64,000 bases of DNA, taken from NCBI GenBank assembly GCA_002720865.1, contig PBIO01000014.1:1301793-1365792 (forward strand), in the 5' to 3' direction. A program made the translations under genes and the position numbers. This DNA is from Halobacteriovorax sp. Its GTDB lineage: Bacteria; Bdellovibrionota; Bacteriovoracia; Bacteriovoracales; Bacteriovoracaceae. The number at the start of each line of letters is the position of its first letter. The first letter of the stretch is position 1. The notes under the pieces are model-generated. The model was not told where the DNA came from, searched no databases, and was given only the letters and a program-made list of their open reading frames with translations. This document shows, piece after piece, positions 25,212 to 35,200 of this stretch.

Positions 25212-28200
25212 TTATTCTTTAACTTCGTTTTTGGCAGACTTTTTAGAAATCATCTGACGATGCATCATGATCTCAAGTCTTTCAAAACGCTCTTTCATCT
25301 TTTTGTTTTCAGCCTTAATACTCGCAATTTCTCGGTTTTGTAATTGAGATAGCTTTTCTTTAAGAGCAATTATTTCGGCATCCTGCTTTTTAATTTTCTC
25401 TTTAAGGGCATCCGTCTCATTGATTTGCTCTACTAAACCTTTCATAACGTAAAATTGAAGATGGTTATACTTAACTTTAAAATATCCTTCATCGTCTGTT
25501 TCTACTAATTCAGGAAAGAGTGCCGCAAGTTCTTGAGCGATTACACCAACATTTCTACTGGAACCATATCTTCGATCTGGAAACTGATCTTTTCTCCAAA
25601 CCCATTCTACAGCTCTTACTTTTTTAAATCTTTCACTTACTTTCTCAAGAGTCTTGATGTCCTTCTTTAATCTTTTATCTGAAGAACAGGTACCTGTAAT
25701 TGTTCCGCCACTAAAGTCTTTAAGACAACCATCAGTACCGGCCTGACCAACTCTAATATCCCCACTTACGGTTAATTTATCAGCTGGAGTCGTAACTCCA
25801 ATACCAACATTCCCGCCAGTATCAATTCTTACCGCTTCTGTACCTGCAGTGGTAATACCAATTTCATCTGCTGCTGGAAAAAATAGACCTGAGTTATTAT
25901 CTGAAGTAGGGAAGATTACAGGTGAGGCAGCAGAGCCACCAACAGTTGTAACAAAATTTGTACCATTAATAACAGCTCCGTTGATATCGCCACTTACATC
26001 AAGTTTGTACCCTGGAGACGTAGTTCCAATCCCAATATCTCCTGATGTAAGATCTCCAAATATGGCACTACCAATATGTAGTTCATTAGAGGCAGTAGAA
26101 ATTGTTTTTTGAACATTATAACCAATCAAGATATTGTTATTTCCTGCAGCTGCCGTATCACCTGCTCTTGAGCCAAGGAATACGTTTTGATTACCGGTAG
26201 ATGAAGTACCTGCAGAATGTCCGACGGCAACATTATCTGATTCTGCCGTTGCGGATGCCAGAGCACTTCTACCGATGGCAATATTTTTTGTACCAGTGGT
26301 TAAAAAGTCTAGTGACCTCCAACCAACGGCGACATTATCAAGGGCGGCCGTAGCAGAAGAAAGAGCTTGGTAACCGACGGCAGTATTACTTGAACCTGTC
26401 GTTACAGAATTAAGAGCATCTTTACCAATACCAACATTTCTTCTTGAGGAAGCATCATCATTATCCCCGGCACCTTCACCGAAGTAAGTCGATTCTCCAA
26501 TTCCAGTTTGATAAACTAAACCATTAACATGTAATTGTGCCGCTGGAGCAATTGTTCCGATTCCAACTTCACCAGAGTTTTTAATATAGAACTTATCCGT
26601 GTTATTGGTTTTAATTTTAAAATCAAAGTTATCATTGGTACCAATTGCCATGGTCGCAGCAAAGGAGTTCCCGCCATCTTGAACATCACCGGTTGCCCAT
26701 CCTGCAGAAATATCCTGGCAGTTTGTACCTGATTCGTCGCAAATATCAGTGGCGCGAATTGTTCCGTTAACATCTAACTCACTAGCAGGAGCTGTAATTC
26801 CGATACCAACGTTACCTAGGTTATCAATTCTAACTCTTTCCATTGGAGTTGTTGAGCCGTCAGGAGTCGTATGAAAAACTAGTCGCCCTGGCATATCACT
26901 AACACCAGGAGTTCCGTCAACTTCTGCTTGAATATAAGCAGCGGTTCTAGGTGTCACACCGTCATGACCTTTAAATTCGACAGCTCCAAGCTCATCATCG
27001 GCAATGACAGAGGCCGCGGATCTTGATTTTTCAAATGTAAGTCCTGTGGCGATAGCGTCATTTGAATTTGATTCAAAAAGTGGCCACCCACCAATAACAT
27101 GGAGAATATCAACAGGGTTTTCAGTACCAATACCAACATACCCATTGTTAACCGTCATTGTTGCGGAACCAGAGGTGGCAAAAGACATGGAGCCTGGGCC
27201 ACTATTATAGATACCAACATCGGGGTATCCTAAAAAGCTTAAGGCCGGAGCTGATGCTGAGCCGGATGAAGGTAGCACAATACCTTGGGCCGTGAAAGCG
27301 GCACTTTCAACGCCATCGACATTTAAATGAAGTGTGGCTGAACCCGAAACCATCGAGTGACCAAAACCTGTATCATAATCACCTGCAAAACTTAGAATTG
27401 TCGAAGGTGAACCTGAAGGAGGTGTTCCGCTAATACTTAATTGTTCTAATCCATTAGCTGAAATTGATAGTCTATCTGGAGATGGGCTATAAATACCTGT
27501 GTCTGTATCGCCATCAAAAGTTAGAGCTGGTCCGCCGGCACTTGGTGACACATTAGATAATCTAAGTGAACCTGTCATAGGAAGCGAGCCATCACTAAAA
27601 CTTCCACTCGGTCCTCCACCTGCGGAATCCATCCAAACAGAACCATTATAAGTATGAAGAGACTGGGTTGTGGTATCCCAAACAATAAGACCTTCCACTG
27701 GGGCACCAATTCCCGTTCTTTGACCAGAAGTCATTCTTGGAAGAAGAAGACCTTGAGTCGTTGAATTGATTTCTAGAGCAGCACTTGAGGCTGAACCAGA
27801 AGCAATTCCAGAAGGAGTTATTTGTAGGGAGCCATTTCCTCGTAGTCTTACTCTTTCAATATTATTTGTGGCAAAACCTAATTCGCCATAACCGTAACTA
27901 CTCATTCCTGAATCATGATCCGAAATAAAGGAGTAGTGAGGGCCAGCGTTTGAACTTGAAACGGCGATACCTTGATGAGAGAACTCGGCAATAAGTTGGT
28001 TACTCACAATTAAGTCTATTGAAGCAGAAGGGGAAACAGAGGTTGTAAAACCTGTTCCGTAGTCACCTTTAAAAGTTAGAACTGGATTATTAGCTCCTGA
28101 CACTGCTGAGATCGCTACTTCTTGAAGACCATTTACTGAAAAGCCAATTTTATTTGGTGAAGGAGAAAACATACCTGTATCAGTATCTCCGTCAAATGAG

Positions 28201-30281
28201 ATCGCAGGAGAAGCTGAGCCACTAGAAGCTGCTGCTCTAAACTGACCTGTCATAGGAAGAGAGCCGTCTCCATTAAAACTTCCACTTGGGCCACCGGCAG
28301 CTGAGTCCTGCCAAATTGTACCATTATACATATGCATTGAAGTTGTATCTGTATCCCATACCATAAGACCTTCAACCGGTGCACCGATTCCAGATCTTTG
28401 AGCAGAAGTCATTCTTGGCATTAAAAAACCTCTCGTGGTTGAATTCATTTCCACAAGAGCACTGGCGCTAGGGGCTGCAGTACCGATTCCCAATTGACCA
28501 TTTGTATTCATTCTAAGCCCTTCTGTTCCACCAACTGTGAAACCAAGTTCATTGGCAGCAGGGTGAAAAACACCCGTATCAGTGTCAGAAGTAAAGGTAT
28601 AGCTTGGAGTTGCGGCAGCGCCGGCTCCTACGTTTATTATCCCCACGTTTTGAATATTATTTGAGCCCAACTGAAAATTTCCTGTTAGGGCAACGGTTCC
28701 GTCAGCGGGAAGATAAGTATTCGCTAGGTCGGCATTCGTTATTGAACCGTCAACAATCTTAGCTGAGTTTACAGCGTTGTTTGCTAAGTCGATAGTTGCG
28801 ACACTTCCGTCTAAAATTTCAGCTGAACCAACAGCACTAACGGCTAGGTCAGCGGTGGTGATCGAATTATCCTGTATTAAGGTAGAGTTTATTGAACCAC
28901 TAACGATATCGGCGGACGTAATGGTATTGTCCATAATAAGGTTAGAGGTGATTGAACTACTGGCAATATGAGAAGTTGTTACTCCGCCTGGAGCGATACT
29001 TAATGTTGCTGAACCAGAAACAGCTCCCCCAGATAGACCTGTACCTGCAACGACGTCAGTGATATCTCCACTACCACCAGCAGGTGAACTCCACGAAAGG
29101 TTTCCTGCTCCGTCAGTTGTTAAAACTTGAGAAGAAGTCCCGTCTCCACTAGGGAGGATAAAACTAACAGAAGTTGAAACTGTTGCTGGGGCCTGAAAGC
29201 CGATAAATTCGCCTCCGGCCGTATCTTGTAGTCTTAATTGTCCGGCAGCACTTACGGTAAAACTTCCAGATACAATTGGGTTAGTGTCAGGAAGAACTGT
29301 AATTGCTAAATCAGCAGCACCAATTGTTCCGTCTAAAATTTCATTTGTTGTCACTGAGCCGATTGCTAAATCCGCGGCCGTAATACTTGCATCCTGTATA
29401 ATGACCGAAGTGATTGAACCTGATGCAAAATCGTTTGAAGTTAGGGTACCATCTTGAATAATAACGGATGTAACAGATGATGAAGCGTAGTCAGCAGTGG
29501 AAATAGATCCGTCCACAATACTGGCACTGGCGATTGCTCCTGCTGCAAAATCAGCGGCAGTAATAGTTCCATCAGCAATTTCAGCACTTGTAATAGCACC
29601 GGCCGCAATGTCCGCTGTTGTAATGGTGCCATCCACAATTTCAGCCGCAGTTATTGAGTTAACCGCCATATCAGCGTTGGCAATAGTTCCATCGAGAATA
29701 GCGGCAGAGTCCACGGCTCCCGCTGAAAAATCAGCTGTTGCGATAGTTCCATCTAAGATTGAAGCGGATGTAACTCCGTTTGCGACGATGGTGTTTGCTT
29801 GAGTTGCCTCTTTAGCATAAACCGCGGCCGGTAATAAGGAGATATCAATTTGAGTAGCAAAAGTTTCAACACCTACGCCGGCTGAAAGTGGGTCTAGAGT
29901 GACATCCATCTTTCTTCCAAGTGAGGCTGTTGGGTTATAGGCACAAGCGGCAAAACCAGTAATTGGATTACTGGCATTAGAAAAAATATTTTCAGAAAAA
30001 GCTGGTGAACCACCGGTAGGAGTACCAGTACCTATCTCAACAGAAACAAAACCATTGGTGCCCGTTATATCGACATTATGATCTTCTTCGTAAAGCTTAC
30101 AAGTTGACCCGGTATCATCCCAAATACTAAATCTGATGACGGTTGTACCGCCACTCATATGAGTTGTGACGGGAGTATCACCACTGTCAGTGATCTGTCC
30201 TTCCCAGGTTACACCAAAGGCGAACCCAAGAGATGGGAGAAAGAAGAGGAGGGTTAGTAGTGTCAGCTTTTTCATGGCCAT
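25212..30281 (-). CDS. Giant secreted repeat protein with trimeric head repeats and S74 tail-fibre chaperone domain
   Basis: 1689 aa. Signal peptide (about 1-21); a Thr/Gly-rich N-terminal domain; eight consecutive 20-residue repeats at residues 171-330 of the type TSAEILDGTITAADFAAGAI; a second shorter block near residues 440-530; two long duplicated modules containing LPRMTS-QR-GIGAPVEGL-VWDT; repeated GFDGDTDTG-type beta modules; YadA-like head repeats (NVGIGKDALN, NTAVGYQALS, NVAVGHSAG); and from Ser1534 a peptidase S74 domain starting SDKRLKKDI, followed by a coiled coil (about 1620-1675). S74 domains trimerise the fibre and then cut themselves off using the Ser/Lys pair seen here. It is likely a trimeric surface fibre or adhesin. 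ATG 30281 or the ATG two codons later can start it. Transcribed with the lipoprotein gene upstream. Confidence 0.85.
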   Translation of the reverse strand: MAMKKLTLLTLLFFLPSLGFAFGVTWEGQITDSGDTPVTTHMSGGTTVIRFSIWDDTGSTCKLYEEDHNVDITGTNGFVSVEIGTGTPTGGSPAFSENIFSNASNPITGFAACAYNPTASLGRKMDVTLDPLSAGVGVETFATQIDISLLPAAVYAKEATQANTIVANGVTSASILDGTIATADFSAGAVDSAAILDGTIANADMAVNSITAAEIVDGTITTADIAAGAITSAEIADGTITAADFAAGAIASASIVDGSISTADYASSSVTSVIIQDGTLTSNDFASGSITSVIIQDASITAADLAIGSVTTNEILDGTIGAADLAITVLPDTNPIVSGSFTVSAAGQLRLQDTAGGEFIGFQAPATVSTSVSFILPSGDGTSSQVLTTDGAGNLSWSSPAGGSGDITDVVAGTGLSGGAVSGSATLSIAPGGVTTSHIASSSITSNLIMDNTITSADIVSGSINSTLIQDNSITTADLAVSAVGSAEILDGSVATIDLANNAVNSAKIVDGSITNADLANTYLPADGTVALTGNFQLGSNNIQNVGIINVGAGAAATPSYTFTSDTDTGVFHPAANELGFTVGGTEGLRMNTNGQLGIGTAAPSASALVEMNSTTRGFLMPRMTSAQRSGIGAPVEGLMVWDTDTTSMHMYNGTIWQDSAAGGPSGSFNGDGSLPMTGQFRAAASSGSASPAISFDGDTDTGMFSPSPNKIGFSVNGLQEVAISAVSGANNPVLTFKGDYGTGFTTSVSPSASIDLIVSNQLIAEFSHQGIAVSSSNAGPHYSFISDHDSGMSSYGYGELGFATNNIERVRLRGNGSLQITPSGIASGSASSAALEINSTTQGLLLPRMTSGQRTGIGAPVEGLIVWDTTTQSLHTYNGSVWMDSAGGGPSGSFSDGSLPMTGSLRLSNVSPSAGGPALTFDGDTDTGIYSPSPDRLSISANGLEQLSISGTPPSGSPSTILSFAGDYDTGFGHSMVSGSATLHLNVDGVESAAFTAQGIVLPSSGSASAPALSFLGYPDVGIYNSGPGSMSFATSGSATMTVNNGYVGIGTENPVDILHVIGGWPLFESNSNDAIATGLTFEKSRSAASVIADDELGAVEFKGHDGVTPRTAAYIQAEVDGTPGVSDMPGRLVFHTTPDGSTTPMERVRIDNLGNVGIGITAPASELDVNGTIRATDICDESGTNCQDISAGWATGDVQDGGNSFAATMAIGTNDNFDFKIKTNNTDKFYIKNSGEVGIGTIAPAAQLHVNGLVYQTGIGESTYFGEGAGDNDDASSRRNVGIGKDALNSVTTGSSNTAVGYQALSSATAALDNVAVGWRSLDFLTTGTKNIAIGRSALASATAESDNVAVGHSAGTSSTGNQNVFLGSRAGDTAAAGNNNILIGYNVQKTISTASNELHIGSAIFGDLTSGDIGIGTTSPGYKLDVSGDINGAVINGTNFVTTVGGSAASPVIFPTSDNNSGLFFPAADEIGITTAGTEAVRIDTGGNVGIGVTTPADKLTVSGDIRVGQAGTDGCLKDFSGGTITGTCSSDKRLKKDIKTLEKVSERFKKVRAVEWVWRKDQFPDRRYGSSRNVGVIAQELAALFPELVETDDEGYFKVKYNHLQFYVMKGLVEQINETDALKEKIKKQDAEIIALKEKLSQLQNREIASIKAENKKMKERFERLEIMMHRQMISKKSAKNEVKE
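29292..29771 (-). repeat. Eight tandem 60-bp coding repeats
   Basis: Eight in-register 60-bp units encode residues 171-330 of the giant fibre protein. Each unit gives a 20-residue motif with hydrophobic residues at fixed steps (S-A-x-I-x-D-G-T-I-x-x-A-D-F/L/I-A-x-G-x-I/V). Units differ at the DNA level, so the array is old or diversified rather than a recent expansion. The pattern suggests a regular beta-solenoid or trimeric stalk. Confidence 0.8.
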
Positions 30282-30290
30282 TACCTAGTT

Positions 30291-31307
30291 TTATTTTGTA
30301 CCAACATGAAGTTTATAATTGGTACTTGTTGCTTCTGAAAATTTGGGTTTTGTTACAACTGCTTTTCTATTTGATTTAACTTTATAATTAGCATTAGTGA
30401 TATCCTGCTTTTTCATAACAAGACCCACACCAACACTTTTTAATTTATAAGTTCCATTTGTTACTTCTCTAACATGATTGGATGAAGGATTATTCGAAAT
30501 CCCTGGAACAACAATTGTGGCCGGAGCATCTAAGAAGACCACTGAATGACCCGCGTCCGGATGAAGAACCGAATCTGGGTGGCCCCCTTCAAGACCTGAA
30601 TCAAAAAAGAATTCTTTAGAAGGACTTCCGGCACATCCCGTTTGTCTAAAGGTGGCAATTCGAACGGTTAAAAAATTGGCAAAGAATCCACCGGTGGGAA
30701 GATTTAAGGTTGTATTGGTATTGCCTCCAACATTACCAGCATCATCAACACAATCAGCCTCTAGGGGAGGGCTTCCAACTTCTCCAAAGGTTTCATAAGA
30801 AATTTGATAGGACATTGTTGAAGAGATAAGGCCATTACAATCGGAAGTTCCGTTAACGACCCCTGTGATATCTGTACAATGAACAAGCCTTAGAGGTCTA
30901 AATTGATTACCTGTTTTATAGGTTGTGGCCCCATAATTTCCGTTAGCACAATTGGCGTCTGAAAGAGTAAAGCTTACAACGGCGTCTCCGCCATCTAGGT
31001 TTGCAGAAGTGTCGCCGCAGCGAATATTTCCAGTTAGGGGAGTTGCTCCGTCCCAACCGACAGCGTAAAAATCCCAAGACCCATTAGGAATGGGAAAGGA
31101 AAGTGAATCACTGGTGACATTAATGGCAAAGTTCTGTCCGTCGGCGGCCCGACCATAGACCATCACACCACCGCTTAAGTTAGGATCGCTTACGGCCCCA
31201 ACTAAGATTTGAAAGGTTGCTGAGGTATCTAATTTTTTAGACTTCTTTCCACCACAGGAAACTAAGAGCGTACCTAATACAATAAATAAAAATAATCTTC
31301 TCACCAT
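30291..31307 (-). CDS. Putative lipoprotein
   Basis: 338 aa from ATG 31307 (GAAGAG upstream); a TTG seven codons earlier is less likely. The signal peptide ends in LLVSCGG, a lipobox with Cys18, followed by a Lys/Ser linker. The body is beta-rich with paired cysteines (IRCGD, ANCANG, VHCTDI, SDCNG, ADCVDD, TGCAG). Nine nt separate it from the giant fibre gene, so the two form an operon and it may be an outer-membrane partner of the fibre. No family recognised. Confidence 0.72.
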   Translation of the reverse strand: MVRRLFLFIVLGTLLVSCGGKKSKKLDTSATFQILVGAVSDPNLSGGVMVYGRAADGQNFAINVTSDSLSFPIPNGSWDFYAVGWDGATPLTGNIRCGDTSANLDGGDAVVSFTLSDANCANGNYGATTYKTGNQFRPLRLVHCTDITGVVNGTSDCNGLISSTMSYQISYETFGEVGSPPLEADCVDDAGNVGGNTNTTLNLPTGGFFANFLTVRIATFRQTGCAGSPSKEFFFDSGLEGGHPDSVLHPDAGHSVVFLDAPATIVVPGISNNPSSNHVREVTNGTYKLKSVGVGLVMKKQDITNANYKVKSNRKAVVTKPKFSEATSTNYKLHVGTK

Positions 31308-31450
31308 CGATAGCTCTTCGGTTTTCAAACAAATTTAATTAGAGCTATGATTGTAGTTGAGTATTATTTTTGGTCATAATAACAGTGCTTTAGCTTGAGG
31401 GACTTCGTATATTCCTTGTGCTAAATTCACAGATATAAGGCAGTTAAATT

Positions 31451-32248
31451 ATGGGAAATCCGAGTCTAGTAAGTTGCTTAAAAGAGGTAGAACTTAAGCT
31501 TAAAAAATTTACCAGAAGACCAAAAAAATCAGCAGCCACGGCGGCCACTCCAGAAATATATAATACAAAACTTGAAGTATGGTTTTTAGCTACGCCTAAA
31601 CAGCGGAAAATACATAAAGAAGGATTTAGCTTTTCTAATCAGCCCCATCATATTCAAAAAAAGATTTGGAAATTTATTTGGGATAAATCCAATGTTTTTG
31701 AAGTAAAGACCCAGTCACTTTTTTATTATCAAAGCAGAAGGTCTAATGAAGACTTTGAAAGGTATTGGAGCGAGCTTAAAACTTATGTCGGGGGTATTGA
31801 GAACTGGGCCCATTCTGATGTTTACTCGGACTGTCTTTCAAGGATCCTAGAAGCAAATCCTTCAAAGGTTTTACCGACTTTAGAAAAGTGGAATAAGTCC
31901 ACAAATCCATGGAAGAGAAGACAATCATTGGTCAGTCTTTTTTACTATCAGTCCATGAGAAAAAAATATCCTCCTAAAACAAAGGTTTTAAAATTTGTTA
32001 AAAATCTTTTAGAGGACGAGCATTATTATGTTCAAAAGGGAGTGGGTTGGAGTTTAAGGGAGGCAATTCAAGTTTACCCGAAAGAAACTTATAGTTTTAT
32101 TGATAAAAACTTAGAAAAGTTAAGCAGTATTGCTTTTACTACCGTGATGGAAAAAGTTCCGACCAAAAGAAAAGAATTATATAAAAAACAAAGAGCTCAC
32201 GCCCGCGCTTTCGCGCGGAGCGGCTCTACTCGAACGGTAAAAATTTAA
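31451..32248 (+). CDS. AlkD-like DNA alkylation repair protein
   Basis: 265 aa of HEAT-like helical repeats. ENWAHSDVYSD, NPWKRRQSLVSLF and DEHYYVQKGVGWSLRE are the conserved elements of the AlkC/AlkD glycosylase family (the Trp/Asp pair and the conserved Arg-containing helices), which removes N3- and N7-alkylated bases. The last 18 codons, reading RAHARAFARSGSTRTVKI, are unlike the rest and are encoded by a GC-rich hairpin (32192-32227). Its 3' end overlaps the convergent tricorn gene by 4 nt. Confidence 0.82.
   Translation: MGNPSLVSCLKEVELKLKKFTRRPKKSAATAATPEIYNTKLEVWFLATPKQRKIHKEGFSFSNQPHHIQKKIWKFIWDKSNVFEVKTQSLFYYQSRRSNEDFERYWSELKTYVGGIENWAHSDVYSDCLSRILEANPSKVLPTLEKWNKSTNPWKRRQSLVSLFYYQSMRKKYPPKTKVLKFVKNLLEDEHYYVQKGVGWSLREAIQVYPKETYSFIDKNLEKLSSIAFTTVMEKVPTKRKELYKKQRAHARAFARSGSTRTVKI
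32192..32227. repeat. GC-rich palindromic element in AlkD-like 3' coding end
   Basis: CCGCGC-TTTC-GCGCGG (32203-32218) is a perfect 6-bp GC stem, with outer arms AGAGC (32192-32196) and GCTCT (32223-32227). It stands out from AT-rich DNA and is translated as an Arg/Ala tail. It resembles a REP-type palindrome inserted into the gene end. Only one copy was noticed in this window. Confidence 0.4.
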
Positions 32249-35200
32249 GTTTTTGGAAGCTTAGGAAGCTTTAGATCCGGGTAAGTTTTAAAGTTTGGTT
32301 TTAAGTCAGGATTCTTTTTTATTTCCTGAAGTCCAACTTGGATGGCCTTATCAAGCTGAGCGTCTTTTCCAACTGAGAAGTCCTTTGGAGTATTATCGAT
32401 CTCAATATCTGGCTTCGTTCCAAAGTTCTCTACTCCAAAACCAACATCTTTAAACCAAAAACTAAATTCCGGTTGAGTGGTATAGGCTCCATCATTAAGC
32501 CCAACTCGAGGCCAGATGCCGATAACGCCGCCCCAAGTTCTTTTCCCGACAAGTTTTCCAAGCTTCATTAGCTTAAAGCTATGAGGAAAAATATCTCCAT
32601 CACTTCCGGCGTGCTCGTTAGTTAGACAAACAAGCGCTCCAGGGGCGTACATCGGATAAGGCTCAACTCCAAAGTATCTTGTGGTATCAAAGCCGACTTT
32701 CTTTTGAGCAAGAATCTTTAAGAGATGCTGACTAACATGACCGCCGCCATTATAACGGATATCAATCACTAAACCTTCGTGATTAACTTCAGTTAAGAAA
32801 TTTCTATAAAATTCACTAAAGCCCCAAGGTCCCATATTCGGTACATGGATATAACCTAGCTTTCCACCAGACTTTTTATGAACATACTCTTTGTTTTTAT
32901 CAACCCACTGACGATAAAGCATCATATGCTCATCAACTAAGGTGGTTACGACGACAAACTCTTGGTCCTCATAACCGCTTTTTGTTTTCTTTCGGGCCAC
33001 GGTTAGGTTGACCTTTGAGCCGGCCTTTCCAATTAAGGCTTCATCAAGAGAGTTGGCATTTTTAAACTTCTGCCCGTCAACTCCGTAGATGAGATCCTTT
33101 TTCTTAAGACCAACTGAAGGAGCATTTAGGGGAGAGTCGGCACCAGGAATCCAAGAGTCCCCGGAGTGAATCTCTTGAACCTCAAAGGCCTTTTCTTTTT
33201 CAATCCATTTAAACTTTCCGCCGAGGTATCCATTTCTAGAAGGATAGACTTCTCTATGATAGTCGCCCATTCCTTCATAGGCATGAGAGGTTCCAAGCTC
33301 CCCTTGCATTTCCCACATAAGATCACTTAGTTCAAATCTCGTGTGGACCTTATCTAGAAGGGGCAAGTACCTTTTATAGACCTGCTGCCAATTAATCTTA
33401 GACATATTCTTGGTCCAAAAATGCTCTCTTTGAAGAATCCAGGCTTCTTTATACATTTGGAGCCATTCAGTCTTTGGGTCAACTCGGGTCTTGATTCTTT
33501 TTAGATCGATAAATCCATCTTTTCTATTATAACCATCTTCTTCTGTTGGCCTTTGATCTGTTTTAATAATCCGAAGGTCATCTCCCTCATCATACATCAT
33601 ATATTTTTTGCAGCGAGAGGTTCGCATGGTCCAAACACCATTATCAATATGAAATGGTTTTCTTACCTTAAAGTCATAGCCACCTAGCTCATGACCAGTA
33701 TCTCCTCCCCAGCTATCTCCATGGGGATTGATTCCCTTTACCGGCTCTTTAAGCCAATAAATTTTATCTTTAACCACCATCACGTGGCGGTAGCCACCAA
33801 GAGGAATGGGAAGGGGAACGATTCGGTTATCAATTCCATCAAAATCAATTTCAACTTTTAATTTCTCTTCCTCTTCTTTTTTCTTCTTTTCTTTTTCTAA
33901 CTCTGCTTTTGTTTTTTTCTTTTTTCCTTTCTCTTCTTTATTCTCCTCTTCATCATCTTCCGAACCAGAATCTTCTGATTCAAAATCTAAGTGAAGCTCA
34001 AGAGGGCTAATTCCATCTTTCTTTAATACGATGGCATAAATTCGAGAGGAGAATGGAAAGCCAAGATCAAAATGGGTCTCATTATAAACCGGGTGAAATT
34101 CTCTATTCCCAACAAAGTAGAGATATTCCCCAGTGGGATCAAAATGAGGAGAGCCATCATAAGAGATTGGCGTAATAAGCATTTGGGATTTTTTAGTTTT
34201 GGTGTCGTAAACTTTAATTCCAGTTTTTTCAAAACCAATTTTACATTCGTAGGCCAGGAATCTTCCATCTGGAGACCAGTTAAGACCGGAAAAGAAAAAC
34301 TTTTTATTAGTATCTATCTTTGTGACAGTTCCTGTTTTGGTGATAATAAAAAGTTCACAGCGGTTATTCGCTATGGCGATCTTCTTTCCATCAGGGGAGG
34401 CAACTGTTTGATAGATTTTTCCCCAATCGGTTTTTCCACCAATCTTCTTTTTCTCTAGGCTATCCATATCAAAAAGAAAGACTTCTTCTTCACCTTCGGG
34501 TTCCATACCTACGGCCAGGAGATGAAGCTCATCACCTTTTTCATCGTAAATATATGATGGCTTTTTATATCGAACCCCTTCATCTCCTAATCTCATAGGA
34601 GCTCCACTCCAAGGGGGCATTGAAAATATTTGTCCTCTTACAATACAAGTTAGCTCTTCAGCATCTTCTGCTAGGACATAGTCATGTAGGTCTTCAACTG
34701 GGGAGACGGCCCTTGGAATACTTTGGTCAAAGGAGCTAGGTACATTAATAATAAGTTTTTCCCCATTTCCTTTTCCTAAGTCTTTTTTCCAAAGCTCAGC
34801 GGCGCATTGATAAACCAGCTCTTCACCATCAATATTAAAAGAGCGAACGTAGTACTCTTCTTGATCTGTATGTCTTTTTATTCCTTTTCCATTTTCATCG
34901 CAGCTATATATATTTCCCACTCCTTGATGGTCTGAAATAAAATAGATTCTTTTACCTACCCATTCTGGATTACAGATATTTGTTTTTAAATTGGTTAGAA
35001 TTTGCTTAAAATTATTTTTACCGGTTTTATCAACCCAGAGAGTACCGGCCGTTCCGCCGCGGTATCTTTTCCATCTCGCAGGATTCCCAAGGTTACGCCC
35101 AAGAACTCTTAATTTTCCAGGTCCATTTTTTAATTCAGATGCATGACCAAGACCAAGAGGTTTGATGACTTTAGTTTTGGTATTGATTTCAAAGAGGACT

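Noticed and set aside
29292-29771. Regular 60-bp repeats that could be taken for a CRISPR array
   Set aside because: The units are degenerate, have no unique spacers and keep a protein frame in register, so they are coding repeats of the fibre protein.
29497-29802. 101-codon open frame on the plus strand opposite the fibre gene
   Set aside because: It is Ala/Ile/Ser repeats generated by the antisense of the 60-bp units; no start signal.
34072-34458. 128-codon plus-strand frame within the tricorn gene
   Set aside because: Antisense shadow of a long conserved gene, low-complexity content.
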